A stretch of 64,000 nucleotides of DNA, from NCBI RefSeq assembly GCF_020740795.1, contig NC_067312.1:71320905-71384904 (forward strand), in the 5' to 3' direction. Every line of letters starts with the position of its first letter. Position 1 is the stretch's first letter. The stretch comes from Apus apus (Eukaryota > Chordata > Aves > Apodiformes > Apodidae). Made by a program: the position numbers and the translations under genes. Shown piece after piece: positions 40,601 through 51,722 of the stretch. The notes beneath the pieces were generated by a model. It did no database searches, was not told the origin of the DNA, and worked only from the letters and a program-made list of their open reading frames with translations.

Positions 40601-41676
40601 GGCTCTAGCAGCAAGCAGTAATCAGATATCCAGGCATGTTTGGGGGTTCAGTGGTGGGAAAACACCAGTCACAAAACTGTAAGTGTTGGTAATCCTTGCT
40701 GTATTTCTAACTGTCCATTGTAAAATGGTAGGTTTAATGTTATGCATCAATTCTAGCGACTGTAGAGTATGACTGCAGGTCGCTTTCTCTGTGAACTGTG
40801 TTGTGTTCACAGGCAACATGATTGGTTTCAGCTGGTGAACGCACTGACAGAACAAAGGCCTGAGAGCAGTAACAGAATAATTATTTCCTCTGCCACATTG
40901 CAACTTCACCTCTTAGTGACAGCGTATTTCCACTGCTTACTGGCTGCAGTTAACGAGGTAGAAAGAGCATTCTTAGAACAGTAACATTGTTCCAAGAACA
41001 TGAAATCTTCGAGTCATCCTTGGACTCTATACTTTTTGTTTCCTACTTCACTAGCTATGTCTGCCCATTTGCTTATCAGTCACTCCAGAAAATTAGACCC
41101 TTACAGTGATCCCATCTCTTACTCATGTTTTACTCATTTCCCAGCATGGCTATTACTGCTTTTCAACTTAAGCCCTGCTTTGAATTTTAGGTAGAGTGCA
41201 GATGGGGATAAAATTTAATATAGCAAGTTAATTCATAGCAAGTATATATGCAATGACACAAAACAGTCTGTGTATTCAAAGAACAACACATCATGTTTCA
41301 GGTTTTAATGCATTAATTTATTTGTGGCATCGTCAAGGAGTAAATTTGAAGTTGCATAGAGCAAAGAGATTGCCACATTTTCTTCCAAGATTGCAAATCT
41401 GTGCCATTTTAGCAAATTTTAGCTTGGCACACCTTTAGTGAAGCAACAGCCATACAGCTGTGCCAGCCTACAGCTCAGTTTACTTGGTGCCTGAGAAAGA
41501 AAGGGATGGCAGAGGGGCTCCTACTTATGCTTGAAATTCTGTCAATCCACAGGACAGCTCAGGTATGTCCTAATGAGTGGTAATCACAAATGTAAAATGC
41601 TGCAGACAGCACACCTCCACCATGTGCCAAGCACAAGATGTAGGGTCTGCACCTCTTCTTTCAGCTTGTGAAAATT
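37631..41676. other. Intergenic; no gene recognised
   Basis: Single-copy AT-rich DNA with a CCAAAA tract at 40.2 kb and a short repeat (AACTGGTCTACA twice) near 38.94 kb. No exon could be supported. Confidence 0.6.
40158..40252. repeat. CCAAAA/AACC-rich tract
   Basis: About 95 bp of A and C with occasional G or T. The minus-strand 75-codon frame starting in it is an artefact. Confidence 0.9.
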
Positions 41677-41827
41677 ATAGAATCATAGAATGTTTTAGGT
41701 TGGAAGGGACCTTAAAGATCATCTAGTTCCAACCCCCATGCACTGGCAGGGACACCTCCCAGTAGATCAGATTGTTCAAGGCCCCATACAACCTGGTCTT
41801 GAAGACCTCCAGAGTGGCAGGGAAAGG
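41677..41827 (-). mobile_element. Short CR1 3' end, minus orientation
   Basis: It opens with ATAGAATCATAGAATGTTTT, then GGTTGGAAGGGACCTTAAAG and CATGCACTGGCAGGGACACC, and ends abruptly after CTGGTCTTGAAGACCTCC. Only about 150 bp of the 3' end is present, a strongly truncated insertion. High similarity to the CR1 consensus suggests it is young relative to the others. Confidence 0.9.
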
Positions 41828-42961
41828 AGAATGCTTGATGTTTTTCAGTTGCAGAATCTTGATCCAAGGTATGCTGCTTTACTGGAAAATGCTTTCCTAT
41901 AATCCTGCATTCTTGTACTCTCAGTAGAGAAAATCAGACAGGAACTCTCTGAGATGCACTTAAAACAACAGCCTATGCCACCCTCACCTTTCATGCCGTG
42001 TCCATCAAGCACAGATGGGGGAGCTTTGCAGATGTGTTGTTCAGATAAAAGGATGAAGTCCCAACAAGGAATTACTTTCTACAGTAGTAGACATAACTAC
42101 AGTGTAAGTCATACTTAATTACTATTCTGTTCAAGCCCTGTGCACATTCCAGCACCTCTACATAGGATAATGTGTATAAACTTGCTGTGATTGTAATCTC
42201 CTGTATTTCAGTCAGAAACTCCTGCTGCTGCCTTCCCATCCACCTATGACAGCCATTATCTTCGGTCAACTGAAGTAAAATCCTACTGTTGTGTATCTGC
42301 CATTTTAGGGTACTTTAGCACCTAAATAATTTAATAAGCACTTCTTACTCTAGACAGCCCAGTACTGAGAGCAAAGGCTGACTGCAAGAAAAGACTGTTT
42401 TCTCTGATCCCGCTCGTGAGAGAGCTCTATTGGAACTTATTTATTGCTCTTTAAAAATGACACAGTTCAGGCTGAGAGTTTAAGGATGACTTGTAGTAAA
42501 GCTCTACCAAGTGTGTATGCCCAGAGTTACGCTCTCTTGTTCCTTCTCACAGCATTTATACTTTAGTCAAATGTTAAGGTATTCTTGGTTTCTCTTGGTG
42601 TCTCTTTGTATGAGAAAAGTGAAATGGCTTTAAGATTCTAACATGGGGAGGAGTATTTTCTTCATATCACTGATGAGGTATCAATCACTTCAAAGCCAAC
42701 ATTTTGAAAAACAAAGAATTCATCCTGAGGCAAACACCTGTCTGAAGCAGTCATTTCAAAACAACTGTTTGTCACAGTTTGAAGATTCTGTTTTCAGATA
42801 CCTTTACTAAAGGCAAGTGTTCAGCAGCCCCACCACAGGTGACACTTATCTCTGCCTGCAATCATTTCAAACACTTACATACAGCCTGGTGCTGCTGAAC
42901 TTCTGTATTGCCAGCAGCTGCTGAGAAATGACATCCTGTATCCCCGAGCCATCGAAAGAAG
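41828..42961. other. Intergenic spacer between CR1 copies
   Basis: AT-rich, with nothing recognisable. Confidence 0.6.
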
Positions 42962-43525
42962 CGTGACAAGCAGATCAAGGGAGATGATTCTCCACCTCTG
43001 CTCTGCCCCTCATGCAACCACACCTGGAGTACTGTGTCCAGTTCTGCAGTCCTCAGCACAAGATGCATAGTTGTTGCAGGGAGTCCACAAAAGGCCACAA
43101 AGATGATCAGAGGGATGGAACACCTTCCCTATAAAAAAAAGACTACGAAAGTTGGGGGTTGTTCAGCCTGGAGAAGAGCAGGCTCCAGGGAGACCATATT
43201 GCAACTTTTCAATACTTAAAGATGGCCTGTAACAAAGACGGATACAAGCTTTTGTGCAGGTCCGGTAGAGACAGGACAGGGGTACTGGTTTTAAGCCGGA
43301 AGAGGGTAGACTTAGACTAGATATTAGGAAGAAATTTTTACAATGAGGGTGATGAAAACACTGGGAGAGGTTGTCCAGAGACATGGTAGATGCCCCATCC
43401 CTGGAAACACTAAAGATCAGCAACCTGATCTAGTTGGACATGTCCCTGCGCACTGCAGGAGGGTTGGACTAGATGGCTTTTAAAGGTCCCTTACAACATA
43501 AACTATTCTATGATTCTTTGAAATG
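42962..43525 (+). mobile_element. CR1 LINE, 5'-truncated, plus orientation
   Basis: The blocks GGAGTACTGTGTCCAGTTCT, GCCACAAAGATGATCAGAGG, GTTGTTCAGCCTGGAGAAGA and GACTAGATATTAGGAAGAAA lead to GGTTGGACTAGATGGC and a terminal TTCTATGATTCTTTG. It covers the reverse transcriptase C-terminus and 3' UTR with several indels. It lies about 1 kb from an opposite-strand CR1 (44568-45430), so the two could pair in a read-through transcript. Confidence 0.92.
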
Positions 43526-44567
43526 TGTTATTTATTTTGCTGCTAAAGTAGCAATGTTGAGCAATCATGCAGCTAGTAGACCATGGTGGTATCGTGTCAG
43601 TGTCTTATAAAGTGGAAAATAAAAAGGCCATAACTAGGATGTATCCATGCACTACCTGCACTTAAGACAAAATGAAAAACTGCTGTATAAGAAACAGTTT
43701 TCAAGTTTGAACAACAAATGGGAAGTAGGAACAGGCCTGTTTGTCTGAACTCCAGCAAAAAAATGCTGTGAACAGGAAAGGTTTGAGCAATACAATGCTT
43801 TCATGCCAACAGTTTTTCGGATTCTCAGAATTAAAAAAAAATTCCTTGAGTTGTATCCCTAGTCATGGCTGCAGATAAAATATTCTTAATAATGAATCTG
43901 ATAACCGGGCCAGCATTACATGAACTGGAAATTTGTGAATATCATACAAGCATCATTATTCATAATAGAGTCCTATAAATATTAAAAACTAAAATACAAT
44001 TGTGTAACACAAAAAGTTATCAGATGATTCTTTGCATATTTTGCACATGTGCACAACTGAGAGTAAAAAACAGACTCCTTTGGAATTTCCATCCCGTCAG
44101 TCTCGGAATGGCACCTTTGAAATCTGGAGGTGAGCTGCTCTTAAGGCATGTTTGGAGCACCATGCACATTTAAACTTACAGAAACAGGTTTTGTCTCTCC
44201 CCAGATCTCCTCCATAGTTTAAGGCTTGTATATGTGCACTGTATGGTCTCCAGCAGCTCTATATTCCTCTGAATTTGCCTGGTTTCCATCCATGGATATT
44301 TACTTGGCCTAAATTGGAGAAATCTGTATTTCCTGGCTCCAGATCAGAGAATAATTTTGGACAAGTACTTCTCAAGATTATTCATGTAATAAATAAAAGT
44401 AACTTTCTTTCTAAATGCAAGGTAATTTGCAACTATCAAACAAGTTTATCAAACAAGAATGACAACAGTTGTGTACCTTTCAGTGTGTTTTATTGCCAGC
44501 TTAGCTTATTCTGAACACAAAACTTTCCAGAACAACCAAAAATACTGTTGGCAGACAAGTCTTTGAA
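43526..44567. other. Intergenic spacer between oppositely oriented CR1 copies
   Basis: About 1 kb of AT-rich sequence. A 79-codon plus-strand frame at 44275-44514 has no recognisable features. Confidence 0.6.
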
Positions 44568-45430
44568 GAGAATCATAGAACGCTGGGTTCTATGGCAGAC
44601 TTCAGGGATCATCTGGTCCAACTTTTCTAGGTACTATTATTGTTTAAATGAGATGGTCCAGCACCCTCTCAAACTGACACTTAAAAATGTACAATGTAGG
44701 TAGGGGAATCCATGCCTTCCCTTGGGAGATTATTCCAATGTCTAACTGTTCTCATGGAGAAAAATTTTCTTCTGGAGTCCAACTGGAATCTCCTCAGGAG
44801 CAACTTGTGCCCATACCCCTTATCTTTTCCATGTGACTCCTTGTAAATAGGGAGTCTCTATTTTCTTGGTAGCCATCCTTTAAGTACTGAAACATGGTAA
44901 TAAAGTCTCCCCAAAGCCTTTCTTCCTCAAGAGGGAACGAACACAGTTTTCTCAGCCTCTCCTCATATGGCAGGTCCTCCAGTTCACTGATCATCCTTGT
45001 GGCCCTGCTCTGGACCCTCTCCAGCCTGTCTGCATATTTTTTATATAGCAGGGACCAGAACTCAGTCAATACTCCAGGTGTGGTCTGACAAGCACTGAGT
45101 AGAGTGGGGTGATGTCTTCTTGATTTCTGCTGCTGATGTCCTTGTTGATGCAGCCCAGCATCCTGTTGTTTTCTTTGCCCTGCGTCACACTGTGCACTCA
45201 TGGTGAGCCTGTTGTCCACCAAGACCCCCAGGTCCCTTTCCACAGGGCTGCTCTCCAGCCAGGTGGATCCCAGTCTGAACTGCGCTCCTGGGTTATATGT
45301 TCGCAGGTGCAAGCCCTCACCCTTCCCCCCATTGAACTTCACAAGGTTCCTGCTAGCCCACTCCTCCAGTCTCTCCACGTTTTTCTGGAGAGTGGCTCTC
45401 CCTTCTAGAATGAAGTATATAGCTGTGTGG
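44568..45430 (-). mobile_element. CR1 LINE, longest copy in the window (about 860 bp), minus orientation
   Basis: From AGAATCATAGAACGCTGGGT at its 3' end the element runs through the 3' UTR and well into ORF2: GGACCCTCTCCAGCCTGTCT, CAGGTGTGGTCTGACAAGC, GGTGAGCCTGTTGTCCACCA. The 5' break at about 45430 is close to the predicted end of the TMEM167A transcript. The coding remnant is listed separately. Confidence 0.93.
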
Positions 45431-45441
45431 TGTAAACACAC
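44794..45441 (-). pseudogene. CR1 ORF2 remnant: C-terminal end of LINE reverse transcriptase
   Basis: A 215-codon minus-strand frame carries the conserved CR1 segments ERLEEWASRNLVKFN, VERDLGVLVDNRLTMS and, further on, DRLERVQSRATRMI. Between roughly 45195 and 45070 the frame reads out-of-register sequence, so two compensating frameshifts join the parts. The first Met and the residues before LQKN come from flanking DNA. The core polymerase motifs are absent because the insertion is 5'-truncated. It is not a functional gene. Confidence 0.85.
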
Positions 45442-45538
45442 CTGTCAGGGACCATTAAAATAAATTACCAGATTACTAAAAATTTGCAGAAGTATAGAAC
45501 AAATGCTTATGGCAAGAATTAACAAAGGTAATACAATC

Positions 45539-45544
45539 TTTATT
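45539..45544 (-). terminator. Candidate distal poly(A) signal AATAAA for TMEM167A
   Basis: The plus strand reads TTTATT, which is AATAAA on the gene strand. A second AATAAA sits 20 bp upstream on the gene strand, at 45559-45564. Paired canonical hexamers about 940 bp after the stop codon make this the preferred end of the transcript. Confidence 0.55.
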
Positions 45545-46057
45545 AATCACAAGTTTAATTTATTTTAGTTGTTTTCTATAACCTTTAGAACACTGGGACA
45601 TGCAAATTCCTTATCTGCAGACTCCTAAGAAGGCAACTGTTTGCTTAGCTGATTAGCAACCTTGTATTACATGCAAAAACAGCAGCAGAGGCTTTAAAAT
45701 CTTTTTTGTCATAATTAAAAAAGTTGGGGAATTATTTGCCTGAGACTTAGATCCCTAAAAATGATTACATACACTACTTTACACTGGGCAGTCCAGGTTC
45801 TCAAATCCCACATCTGTGCCTTGTCAGACATCACTAAAATTATGGTCCCTGCATGTACTGATACCTTAACAACAAAAATTCCGATAGATTATTTGAACAA
45901 TTACAAGTTTAGAAGTGTGGCATTACATTTAGAATGTAACTTAGGTCACAGATCATATTTTCAGTAGTGTGAGTACAGCTATCACAAAATGACACAAATT
46001 TTTCAGGCAGTAAGAATTGAAAATACTTTGTAAACATACCCTAGAGTCACAATGTTC

Positions 46058-46063
46058 TTTATT
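46058..46063 (-). terminator. Candidate proximal poly(A) signal AATAAA for TMEM167A
   Basis: A canonical AATAAA on the gene strand lies about 440 nt after the stop codon. It could give a shorter 3' UTR isoform. Support is the hexamer alone. Confidence 0.4.
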
Positions 46064-46498
46064 CTTGTAGGAGCAGTCTTATTGCTATTGCTAGATTTAT
46101 CTTTTTTAAGTTTCATTAAATAGGTCTATCAAACAAACCATGACAAGGACTACTAAACAATGAATTAAACAAAAGAAACTGAAAGCATTTTCAACTGCAT
46201 GGTGTAAAAAAAGCTACCCTGAAACTCAGATGCACAAGAGACACCCCTTCAAGAGTTGTATCAGGAGTGTCAGTACTGACTTGACATCAATAAGTACCTG
46301 TCATCTGGAGTTAGCTACATTATGATCACTAATACTGTACTTGATGGTCTGTTTACAGGAGGTGGGGGTGTTCACTAAAAGCCAGGGTATCCAACAGGGT
46401 GTGAGAGGAGACTTGATGACACTTTTCCATCTTTTCCTGACACAAGTTCTTCCATGTTCTGCTTTTGGTAGTAGGGCACAGGAGACACTGTCCAGTCG

Positions 46499-46569
46499 CT
46501 ACTGTACAAACAGGATGCTGAAGGCCATTACAACACAGCACACAGCCACGTAGGGGCTCTTCCGTTCAC
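46499..46569 (-). CDS. TMEM167A: TMEM167A exon 4, C-terminal coding part (protein kish-A)
   Basis: Reading the minus strand from 46569 to the TAG at 46499-46501 gives residues 50-72, starting GERKSPYVAVCC and ending in a hydrophobic tail with final residue Gln. This is the C-terminal membrane segment of kish-A, a very small, highly conserved protein of the early secretory pathway (Golgi; the fly orthologue is kish). The acceptor is a pyrimidine tract ending CCCCTAG directly before GTGAACGG. The phase matches exon 3, which supplies the first G of the Gly50 codon. From memory the human protein differs here only by conservative Ile/Val changes. The exon continues into the 3' UTR at lower coordinates. 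Identification is strong because three separate exons spell one known protein of the correct 72-residue length. Confidence 0.96.
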
Positions 46570-49500
46570 CTAGGGGAAGGGAAAGAACCCAAAACCAAAA
46601 ATTTAGGCATGACTAAAGAGATCTAGAATGCTCCTAGCCTAGCATGGCTTACTATAAATCCTCTTTTCTGAGATGCAGTTTCCATGAAAACATAAAAAAA
46701 AGCCACCCCAAAAACACAGGGCAGCTATCTCTTAGTGCCAAAGACAGTCAGGAGGCATACATCAGATACCTCATTAGGACAAATCTTTTACTGGGCTACC
46801 ACTGGTCAAAAGCTGTTTTGTGTCAGCTAGGAAGAGGTGCACCTCAATGCTATCTGGCGATGACAAGTGCTAGGTGCAGTGTGGATCTTCTATGCATGGT
46901 GTCATGTAAGAGCCAGCTAACTGGCAGGGGAGTTCACAGTGGCCCAGACATGGCCAGATGCCTGTCTTTTTTGTTTGCTAGAAAGACATAACAATGCTAG
47001 CATATGGAGAGGGTCTGGTGCACAGATTTTCAGATTAGTGATAAAAATGGCCAGCAGATTACAGAAGTTGCACAGACATGTCTATTTCTGACTTTTTCAA
47101 TTAAGTGTTACAGTTTTCCATGGCAGACCGTGAATGAAAGTTAATTTTCTTCCATTAACAGACACACTTGGTGGCAAAGGCAGTAAGAGAGAGACCTTTT
47201 TCTATTGATTTGCTCCAGAACAAAATGTTACCTAGGTCTTTTGTTCACCAAATAAACTATGATAACAAATAATCTTAGGCAGGGAACTGTAACACAATCA
47301 GGGGAACATCACTAATGTTAATCAGACTGCTACCTATTTACATGGGCACTTCCTCCATTTAATTTGCCAGGTGTTTTTAACCCTCTACTTAAGAATTACA
47401 GTTCATGAATCCACTGGCTTCTCTCTGGAGAGAAGAATCAGCACACAATGGTACTTCCAGCCTACAAAACTGTCAGGTAATGTTAACGCAGCAATGACTC
47501 TTTAAAGTTTCTGGTTTTAAGCACTCACAAGCATAGAAACAGAACTGAAGCTGCTTGCTTTAAACAAAATTCAAATTCCTGCTGCTGTGCAAGATTTTTT
47601 GTCTTGTTATGAACAATCTTTTCTGAGATGAAGTTTTCAGAGAAGGATTAAATAAACAAAAACTGCCAAGGCTCCCAAATCTAGCATTAAGGTGTAATCC
47701 TTGAAAACAAAAAGTCTCTTTTACCAGCAGGACCTTCAAACATGGGAGGAACAAACTTTCCACAGCAAAAGAAAAATAAAATACTTGTAGTGGCACCTCC
47801 CATAAGCAGAAGTGCCTGCCACAGTGACATTACAAGATGTTGTCATGATCTGGCATATATTTAATTTAACTTCAAATAACTGAATGAATTAATGTCTGCA
47901 GTTTCACATCTGTTTAAAATAAATTTTTGAGGAAGTCCACCTCCTACAGTTTAAAGTATTACAATTTTCATATGGGTTATACTTTCCTGCTCTTAATTTT
48001 CTTAAAAGAGAGATCACCATGTGGCGGGATTAAACATCATTTTGCACAACTTTGTAAACATGTAACCACTTGTGGGTTATTAAAATCTTATGCACATGTG
48101 AAAAGGTTGTTTAAACATACTGGGCATGTTAAATGTAAAGGAAGCCAATAGGCATTTTTGTATTTAAAAGCCTACACTTTCTACATGCCTTTGTAATTAA
48201 CACAGATAAAATGACAGGAATCATGTTCAAAGTCCACTAGTTCACTGTTATGCAAAGAATTGCATAGGTGCAAAATCAAGATGCTACCTCCCCATCTGTT
48301 CATCTAAAATAAAGTCACATTGGACCACTCTAGATGTAAGTTGAAAATAAATTAGTTTTTTTACTGAAAAAAAACCAACACAAAAAGGAAGCAGTTCAGT
48401 ATGGAGCACAAGAGTGCATGCATTACCTTGGATTCAGGAAATGCAAACATGTTAATGTTAGTACACGATGGGAAAACCAGAATACATTCCAGATGAACCG
48501 CAGTTCTTAACTTCATCTGACAAGACCATGGTAAAAATTCTTGTGTACTCTTTTTTTGACTGCTTGCTGTACACAGCTATTAAGACAAAAATATACTTGT
48601 ACTTAATTAATTAAAAAGAAGATGGTAAAGTCAGGTGTTCTCTTCAACTTTGAACAAACCTTAATGCAGCTGAATTTTTACATTTGTTTTTGCTTGTTCA
48701 TTTTTGACAGCCCCCACCTTGCCAGTATCTTTCAATTACAGTACTAAAATTGGTTCTGATATGTCTGTTATCTAAATAGGACGATATCTGCAAACATTTG
48801 GACAACAGATCTTCACAAAAAAAACTGGTCTCCATGTTGGTGCTTTTTTGACATACAGACATTTGTATGTCATGTCCCTTTCAAAGCCTAGGAATACAGA
48901 AAAGGGAACCATACAGTTTTCCTTTAGGTTCAATGAAAAGTAGGAAGATCTAGAATTACAAGTTTGGTGTTTCTGCAATAACAATGCAATTTGAAGAGCA
49001 CTGTTTTGATGATGGATTTGTAATTTAAAAAAAATTTTGGATACACCTCAACGCTAAGAATGATTTCATGTTGCATATTCCAATTTCCTCTTCACAATAA
49101 ACTCAGAATAAGAATTAAACCCAATATAAATATGAACATTATAGGAAAATGTCTAAAATCAGAGAGAGCTGATTAGCCTCCATATAAATGTCACTTCCTA
49201 TAAACAGCTTTGCGAAATGCTAACGTGCACAGAAAGTAACCAAAAAAGGGAGAGAAAAAAGACATTTGTGGCTAAACAGAACCTTACTGCATTATGAATT
49301 CCATGTTGTTTTATTACCATAAGGTAAATATCTGGCTTTTGTCAGTAGTCCATCAGAATTTCAAGAAGACAGCTGTTTATAAAGAATAATATAAAAACAA
49401 ATCCATGACCAAGAAGTATGTCCTTGGTTATTTCTCACAGTAAAAAGTGCAACAGATTGTTGCAAATATAACACCACACGTATGAATTTACATTAGAAAA

Positions 49501-49706
49501 TCCAAGCTTCCACGATGCTAAGTTGGTCAGTGAAATGCTGCTTCCCCCCACCCCTCCATTTCATGGAGGTAAAAATCTGCATTTTTTTAAGATGATGTAT
49601 GAGTATGGGTCTCATTACTACAAGGAAAAATTATCTAAAGAAATAATGCATACTCTAGCAAAAGAACCAGTCTTAAATATTTCAAAGAAAAAACCAAATA
49701 AGTTAC
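46570..49706 (-). other. TMEM167A: TMEM167A intron 3 (about 3.1 kb)
   Basis: The intron is bounded by donor GTAACT after exon 3 and acceptor CCCCTAG before exon 4. The content is AT-rich with no CR1 copy that I can recognise. An open frame of 115 codons on the plus strand at 46644-46991 is antisense to the gene, has no recognisable motif and is not supported. The human gene is, as I recall, host to a small Cajal-body RNA (SCARNA18). I could not identify a counterpart by eye in any intron here. Confidence 0.85.
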
Positions 49707-49741
49707 CAATTCTGGCGCATTTCCAGAATATTCCCAATAGT
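49707..49741 (-). CDS. TMEM167A: TMEM167A exon 3 (35-nt internal exon)
   Basis: A 35-nt minus-strand exon encodes LLGIFWKCARI, residues 39-49, plus the last base of the Gly38 codon and the first base of Gly50. The acceptor is a long pyrimidine run ending TTTACAG, and the donor is GTAACT. Both phases fit the neighbouring exons exactly (GG|A and G|GT). The exon forms part of the loop between the N-terminal hydrophobic segment and the C-terminal membrane segment. It is so short that an ORF search misses it. I located it by translating the minus strand for the peptide expected between exons 2 and 4. Confidence 0.96.
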
Positions 49742-51689
49742 CTGTAAAGATAAAAAAAAACTCATTAGGCCCTTGGTTTATTAAAATAATTTAAGTAAAC
49801 TGTATTTTATTTCTTCTAATCTAAAACAATTCAAACAAACTGTAGTTTGTCAACTTGACACTATTGTCAACATCACATAACACCAGATACCTGCAAAGAA
49901 GGGTATAGGCTATGAACTAAACAAATGGCAAAGTTCTTTTTAAGTCTAGCATGGTTTTTTATGCATGCAAGAAAAACAAAGATGCATTTATTCAGTCTGT
50001 GTTCCAAATCTGAAGATCTGATCAGGATTCTACATTTTACATTTAAGTACCCCAGGAGAGAAATAAAACAGAACTAGAAAAATACTAGAGTAGGAAAAAC
50101 CAACAGGTCTCCTTGTTACGACTTTTGACATGATGATTTTGAAACAAGTTTTCTTACAGGTATAAGAGATGATAAACTGTGAGTACTTTAATGCTTTGTA
50201 GTCTCTCTGTTGTATTTCTCTTAGCAATAGTAAATAAAAATGCCCCTTCTAGCAGAGCACACACATAAGTGTAAGCTGATAAGAGAATACCTGCATTGAA
50301 AAAAGTAAAAAAAAAAAATAAAATTCTCCAAGTTTGTTTTTATTCCTTTACCAAGGTTTACCTTGCTTGTGCCTCTAATCCTGCTTGCCCAGAACGTTAA
50401 TTCTCACAAGTGAAAAAACAAAGGAGAAGAGCAGATTTCAACTATTCAGAGCGGACCCAGAGGGATGTATGCACATGTAGGCCAAAAATACATAATTTCT
50501 CTGCGTAACTAAAATAATCTCATACTCACTGCTCAAGAGGAAAGAGAGCAGGGCCTGCTTTAGAATCTGAGGAGTAAGAGGGGAAGAAATACAGAAACAC
50601 CCTGAATTAGATACCAGCTTTCAGCCTTTCAAATGTTACTCAAAACTGTGTTGAAGGCTTGTCTGTATGAAGGTCTCCTTCACAATAAGACTGGTTGCAA
50701 TGCAGTAAAAACATCTGGATTCAACTATATTGTCTATTTACAGAGTTATGGACTAAAAAAAACTTAATTATTTTTCTCCTTCTCCTGATATGTTTATCAG
50801 CAGTAACTTCAGTCTACATTATTTATGGGGTTGTATATACTACCTGCTGTGATGGCAGTTCTCCAAGTGCTTTCCCACAGCGCTCTGAACCCATATCCAC
50901 AATGGTTTGATTATCTGTCTTCCTCCTATCTTGGGCTCTAGCAAATGCCTGTTTTTTTCCCTGCTTAAATTCAGACAGTTTTGAGCCACTCACTTCTGAA
51001 TACTTCAGCAGTCAACATACCCTAAATTTTTAAAATTATTTTCTGCACATCTTCGTATTTTATGGTCTCTCTTTTACGGTCTTAGTTTACTTCAGCACCA
51101 ATTCCTCTTTCCATTTAGCAGCCTTCACTTCATTTCTGAAACAAAGGTCTGGTGTTGGGCAGGTAAGAAGTACAAGTTCCTAGAGGTAGCAACTGACTTA
51201 GGTTTTTAAATTCAAAGTGAAATGCTTTTTGACTGATGTGCCTTTTTCTGACCAACTTATTGTGAACAGCATTTTCATTTTTAGAAAACAGTATTTTTCA
51301 TTTGTGCTTTAGATAATTTTAGCTAAAGCCAAAAGTATTTATGTATAGTCTAAGCTTCTTTTTTTCTCCTTTCATATAGCTGCACAAGCAGAAGTAATAA
51401 TCCCTGCATGCAGACCATCACAATTTTCCAGGCCAAGAGGTCAGACAGTAATATAACCTAAAGACATCTAAAAGGGCATTAATGCGTAAATCTCAAAGAG
51501 CAAAAGAAACAGCCCGATAGTACTGTACAGATGGTGCTTAAGGCTCTCAAAACTGCCATTACTCTCTGCAAAACTAAGATCTATTGATTTATGAAGTTAA
51601 ATTCACCACCAACAGGAGGGCTGACAAGCCTTCCAACAGGTAACAACAGTACCTTTTTTAAAGCCCATTTTAAAGTACCATTTTAAAGC

Positions 51690-51722
51690 CCATTAGCTGG
51701 GCTGCTAATGGAACAGCCCAGC
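51690..51722. other. Two overlapping, mutually exclusive hairpins
   Basis: Hairpin A pairs CCATTAGC with GCTAATGG (51690-51711, 6-nt loop). Hairpin B pairs GCTGGGCTG with CAGCCCAGC (51696-51722, 9-nt loop). They share bases, so only one can form at a time. A direct repeat (TTTAAAGCCCAT-like) lies just before them, at about 51657-51693. Confidence 0.8.

Larger units (their letters stand above)
45520..46498 (-). other. TMEM167A: TMEM167A 3' untranslated region (estimated end)
   Basis: This is the sequence downstream of the TAG codon on the minus strand. It is AT-rich with no recognised interspersed repeat. The end is estimated from two AATAAA hexamers close together near 45.54-45.56 kb. The next sequence on this side is a CR1 copy beginning at about 45.43 kb, so the 3' UTR appears to end just before the repeat. 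Length would be close to 1 kb for the long form and about 0.45 kb if the proximal signal is used. No transcript data are available to fix the cleavage site. Confidence 0.6.

Noticed and set aside
46341..46553. Plus- and alternate-frame minus-strand ORFs of 62-70 codons over the end of TMEM167A
   Set aside because: They are shadows in other frames of the true exon 4 and its 3' UTR.
46644..46991. 115-codon plus-strand frame in intron 3
   Set aside because: Antisense to the gene, with no motif or splice context; within chance range.
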